From: Pseudonocardia sp. T1-2H
Lineage (GTDB): Bacteria; Actinomycetota; Actinomycetes; Mycobacteriales; Pseudonocardiaceae
Direction: 5' to 3'
DNA: 64,000 nucleotides
NCBI RefSeq assembly: GCF_038039215.1
Contig: NZ_JBBPCL010000001.1
Coordinates: 3,162,001 to 3,226,000, forward strand
The translations under genes were made by a program, and so were the position numbers. Below the pieces are notes generated by a model. The model had not been told where the DNA came from and made no database searches. It worked only from the letters and a program-made list of their open reading frames with translations. The first letter of the stretch is position 1. Every line of letters begins with the position of its first letter. Shown one piece after another: positions 61,030-64,000 of the stretch.

Positions 61030-62314
61030 TCAATCGGACGAAACGGGCCGCCGGTCGAGTTGACGACCACCCGTACGGCCTAACGATGCTGGTCCCCGCT
61101 CCGCGCTGCGGCGAAGTGCCACGGGCGGCGTCATCCTGGCCCGCAGCGCGGGGCCGTCGATCGTCGCCGGGCGCGTCCGCAACCCCCCTAGCGCATCGGC
61201 AGCCGTAGCCGCCGCGGCGTCGAGCGGTCGGTGGGCACCGACGAGGAACGCCCACTCGTGCTCGTCGCTGCCGTAGTACGCGACCCGCCCCGCGCCGAAG
61301 ACGTCGTGAAACCGCGCCCAGGCGGCGCGCAGCGTCGCGTCCCGCCAGAGCGCCGGGCTGCCGGCCTGGCAGACCACGACGCCGCCGGCCGAGAGCCGGG
61401 CGGCACAGGCGGCGAGGAAGTCCGCGGCGTAGAGCCGGTTGATCTGGGCGTCCGGCTCGTCGGGGCGCTCGTCCGGGAGGTCGACGACGATCACGTCCCA
61501 GCGCTCGTCCGTCCCGTGCACGAACGCGTGGCCGTCCGCGTAGTGCAGCCGGACGGGGCCGTCGCCGCGCTCGGCGGCCGCGAGGGAAGCCGGGGTGTAG
61601 CCGTAGGGCAGGTGCTCGGCGCAGATCCGCACGCACTCGGCGTCGATGTCCACGTGCTCCACGTGCGTCGCGCCCGCCGCCACCGCCATCTCGGACACGA
61701 CGCCCTCGCTCGACCCGATGACCAGCACCCGCTCGCGCCGGGCGGCCAGCAGGGCGGCGGGCAGGTAGAGGGCCTCGTGGTAGGTCAGCTGCGTGCTCTC
61801 GGCGCTCTGCCGCTCGTCGTCGCAGAAGAGGGTGACGCCGTGGGTCGTGTCCGCGACGAGGACGTGCTGGTAGGCGGTCCGCGCGTCGGCGTGGACCCGG
61901 CCGAGCTCCCAGCGCCGGGTGAGGCCGGGCGACAGCGGCTCGACCACGGACCGGGGCGGACCCCCGCGCTCGACGACCTCGAGTGAGATCGTCCCTGCCT
62001 TCAGCGCGGCGGCCAGCGCCCGCGCCGCCTCGACCGGGTCGGCCGAGTCCCCGCAGGTGAACACGTCGACGTGCGCGGTGCCGAGCCCGGCCAGGTGTGC
62101 AGGGAGGCGTGCGACTCGGCCAGCAGCGCGACGACGGTGACGCCCTGCGGCGCGAACCGCTCGGCCACGACCTGCAGCACCCGAGCACCGGCGGCGGTCA
62201 GGACCGTCCGCAGGGTCGCGCCGAGCGCGTCGGCGTCGTCGAGGACGTGGAGGGAATCCCGCCCAGCTCGGCGAGGACGTGCCGGCCGACGGGACGCGGG
62301 GTCTGGGAATCCAC
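61030..62314 (-). CDS. SpeD-SpeE fusion: S-adenosylmethionine decarboxylase / aminopropyltransferase, two frameshifts
   Basis: A ~428-residue fusion. Residues ~1-130 are class 1 Spe[39 protein letters not shown] with the Ser that becomes the pyruvoyl group, and [11 protein letters not shown] with the catalytic Cys. The rest is spermidine-synthase-like: [29 protein letters not shown] (diverged GGGDGG) and [10 protein letters not shown] (acidic catalytic region). The SpeD part is split by two missing bases at the CCC runs 62258-62260 and 62086-62088; restoring one in each gives a single frame. Start GTG 62314 lies 10 nt after the decarboxylase stop. The product (spermidine or another polyamine) is uncertain because the second domain is divergent; the last ~50 residues are not family-like and may hide another shift. 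Confidence 0.75.
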
Positions 62315-62324
62315 GGCGGGGACG

Positions 62325-63464
62325 CTACGGCGTGCCCACCACATGGACGGGCAGGGGCGGGAAGCCGTTGAAGCCGACGGAGGCGTAGCTCGCGGTGTAG
62401 GCGCCCGCGTGCAGCAGGTCGACGTGGTCCCCGGCGCGCAGGTCGCCGGGCAGGGCGTACGGGGTGCGGCGGTAGAGCACGTCGTCGCCGTCGCAGGTGG
62501 GGCCGGCGAGGACGACCGGGCCGGATGCGCCCCCGCGGCCGGGGACCCGCAGCGGGTAGGCGATGTACTCGCCCTCGGTCTCGGCCAGACCCTGGTAGCG
62601 GCCCGCGTCGAGGTAGACCCACCGGCGATGGTCGACCCCCGGGCGGCGGGAGACCCGCAGCGCGGTCGTCCGCAGGACCCCGGCCTCGGCGACGAGCGCG
62701 CGCCCCGGCTCGAGCAGCACGTCCGCACCGTCGACGTCCCCTGCGGCCCGGGCGCCGGAGATCCCGTCCCGGACGGCGTCGGCGAACTCCTCCGGCGCCG
62801 GCACCGGCGCCCGGTAGGGCACGGGGATCCCACCGCCGACGTCCAGGGCCGGATGGGCGAGCCCGGCCTTGCCCGCCGCGCGCAGGGCGACCCGCACCGC
62901 GTCCCGGTAGGCCTCCGGACGGGACTGCTGCGAGCCGACGTGGAACGTGAGGCCCGGGTCGAGGCCGCGGGCGGCCGCGGCGCGGAGCAGCCGGACGGCC
63001 TCGGCGGGTGCGGCGCCGAACTTGCCGAAGAACGGCGTGGCCGAGCCCCGGTCGTCGACCAGGATCCGGACCAGCACGGACGTGCCCGGGAGGTGGTCCG
63101 CCAGGTCCTCGGCGGAGTCCGTGACGAACCGCCGCACGCCCGCGGCGTGGGCGGCCGCGACGGCGCCCGGGGCACGGACCGGGTTGCCGTGGCAGAGGCT
63201 GCCCGGCGAGGCGCCCGCGTCCAGGCAGAGGTCGATCTCCGCGGGGCTCGCGACGTCGAAGCCCGTGCCCAGGCGGGCCAGCAGGCGCAGCACGGCGGGC
63301 TCCGGGCAGGCCTTCACGGCGTAGAGCAGGCGGGCCTCGGGGAAGGCGGCGGCGAGGCGGGTGTACCGGTCCGCGACGACGTCGAGGTCCAGGACGAGGT
63401 ACGGCGTCGCCCTGGTGCGGTCCGCGAGGAAGGCCTCGAGCGCGCCGGTCATGGGACCGATCAT
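62325..63464 (-). CDS. Ornithine/lysine decarboxylase-like PLP enzyme (fold III)
   Basis: A 379-residue alanine-racemase-fold decarboxylase. RLLYAVKACPEPAVL carries the PLP lysine; HVGSQQ, DVGGGIPVPY, LLEPGRALVAEAG and LAGPTCDGDDVLYR (catalytic Cys-Asp) are the conserved motifs, with GAYTASYASVGFNGF at the end. The CDGDD motif fits ornithine decarboxylase better than diaminopimelate decarboxylase. It would make putrescine (or cadaverine) for the SpeD-SpeE fusion just downstream. ATG 63464 has GGGGAG upstream; ATG 63452 is possible. Confidence 0.87.
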   Translation of the reverse strand: MIGPMTGALEAFLADRTRATPYLVLDLDVVADRYTRLAAAFPEARLLYAVKACPEPAVLRLLARLGTGFDVASPAEIDLCLDAGASPGSLCHGNPVRAPGAVAAAHAAGVRRFVTDSAEDLADHLPGTSVLVRILVDDRGSATPFFGKFGAAPAEAVRLLRAAAARGLDPGLTFHVGSQQSRPEAYRDAVRVALRAAGKAGLAHPALDVGGGIPVPYRAPVPAPEEFADAVRDGISGARAAGDVDGADVLLEPGRALVAEAGVLRTTALRVSRRPGVDHRRWVYLDAGRYQGLAETEGEYIAYPLRVPGRGGASGPVVLAGPTCDGDDVLYRRTPYALPGDLRAGDHVDLLHAGAYTASYASVGFNGFPPLPVHVVGTP

Positions 63465-63547
63465 CCCGACGGATCTCCCCAGGACGTTCGCCGGGGCGGA
63501 ACGGCGACCTACCCGCCGGCCCGGGCCGCTCCTAGCGTCCCGGAACC

Positions 63548-64000
63548 ATGCGGCGCAGCACGGAGCGGATCCTGACCACCCACGTCGGCAGCCTGGCCCG
63601 GCCGCACGACCTCCTCGAGATCATGCGGGAGAAGGAGCACGGCCGGCCCTACGACGCCGACGCGTACGCCAAGCGGGTCACCACGGCCGTCGCCGACGTC
63701 GTGCGGGGACAGCTCGACGACGGCCTGGACGTCGTGACCGACGGCGAGATGAGCAAGGTCAGCTTCCTGACCTACGTGAAGGACCGGCTCGCCGGCTTCT
63801 CCGCCTCCAGCGGGGAGAAGCTGATGCCGCCGTCCTGGCAGGTGGAGATCGACGCGTTCCCCGAGTACTACGCCGGCTACCTCGGCAAGTACAAGGAGAC
63901 CGTCAGCCCGATGACGACGATGGTCTGCACCGGGCCCGTCTCCTACGCCGGGCACGAGCAGCTCCGCATCGACGTGGAGAACCTGCGGTCCGCCCTCGAC
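63548..64000 (+). CDS. Cobalamin-independent methionine synthase II-like protein, 3' end cut by window edge
   Basis: The first 151 residues of a UROD/MetE-like TIM barrel: TTHVGSLARPHDLLEIMREKE, then GLDVVTDGEMSKVSFLTYVKDRLAGF and TMVCTGPVSYAG. Members without the MetE N-terminal domain act on other methyl or thiol substrates (e.g. epoxyalkane:CoM transferase), so methionine synthesis cannot be assumed, especially with metH present. A TAGCGT hexamer (63533-63538) stands 9 nt before ATG 63548. Divergent from the decarboxylase. Confidence 0.85.
   Translation, partial: MRRSTERILTTHVGSLARPHDLLEIMREKEHGRPYDADAYAKRVTTAVADVVRGQLDDGLDVVTDGEMSKVSFLTYVKDRLAGFSASSGEKLMPPSWQVEIDAFPEYYAGYLGKYKETVSPMTTMVCTGPVSYAGHEQLRIDVENLRSALD

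Noticed and set aside
63548..64000. Standard MetE methionine synthase
   Set aside because: The N-terminus begins directly in the catalytic-barrel type without the MetE N-terminal domain, so it is a MetE-like family II protein of uncertain substrate.

Overview
The window is about 72-75% GC with almost continuous coding on both strands. It carries a complete Pup-proteasome locus, a mycothiol ligase (MshC) and F420-type oxidoreductases, so it comes from a mycolic-acid-related actinobacterium. The gene style fits Pseudonocardiaceae, perhaps Pseudonocardia; this is inference from gene content, not a database match. No rRNA, tRNA, CRISPR array, insertion sequence or phage module was recognised.

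Layout. 1-2052: truncated amidohydrolase, PspC-domain protein, frameshifted secreted SGNH hydrolase. 2064-12248: a block in the same order as M. tuberculosis Rv2089c-Rv2096c (M24 peptidase, 5'-3' exonuclease, DUF4333 membrane protein, HelY helicase, TatC, TatA, PafC, PafB), plus a small membrane protein coupled to pafC. 12445-20942: pafA, prcA, prcB, pup and dop, interrupted by a PAP2/lipid-kinase fusion, fdhD, a VOC protein and an unrecognised 82-residue ORF. 21052-26597: NUDIX, LpdA, MarR/YceI pair, AraC regulator, VOC protein, TauE/SafE permease. 26737-41057: the conserved order resumes with arc/mpa, trmI, a RecB-like nuclease, hisG, hisE, metH, PAC2 and mshC, with a few accessory genes between. 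41140-57576: SBF transporter/LysR pair, MoxR-like AAA plus VWA pair, BlaI/M56 pair, L,D-transpeptidase, EchA6-like protein, two transporters, LLM oxidoreductase, CrtU-like flavoprotein and a stand-alone Pol I-like polymerase. 57601-64000: GDSL esterase, APH-like kinase, flippase, a SpeD-SpeE fusion and an ornithine-decarboxylase-like enzyme, then a truncated MetE-like gene.

How it works together. Pup is attached to proteins by PafA, removed by Dop, and pupylated proteins are unfolded by ARC/Mpa into the PrcA/PrcB 20S core. Pup here is encoded already ending in Gly-Gly-Glu, so Dop should be needed only for depupylation. PafB/PafC form the DNA-damage activator that travels with this locus. Near the right end, the decarboxylase and the SpeD-SpeE fusion make a compact polyamine pathway.

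Two genome-wide patterns stand out. First, about twenty genes have a TANNNT -10 hexamer ending 6-8 nt before an ATG/GTG, the hallmark of leaderless transcripts; this was used to choose starts. Second, eight genes or gene segments are broken by single-base frameshifts, nearly all at short G/C runs, including conserved genes such as arc and helY. That pattern points to residual sequencing indels more than to true pseudogenes.
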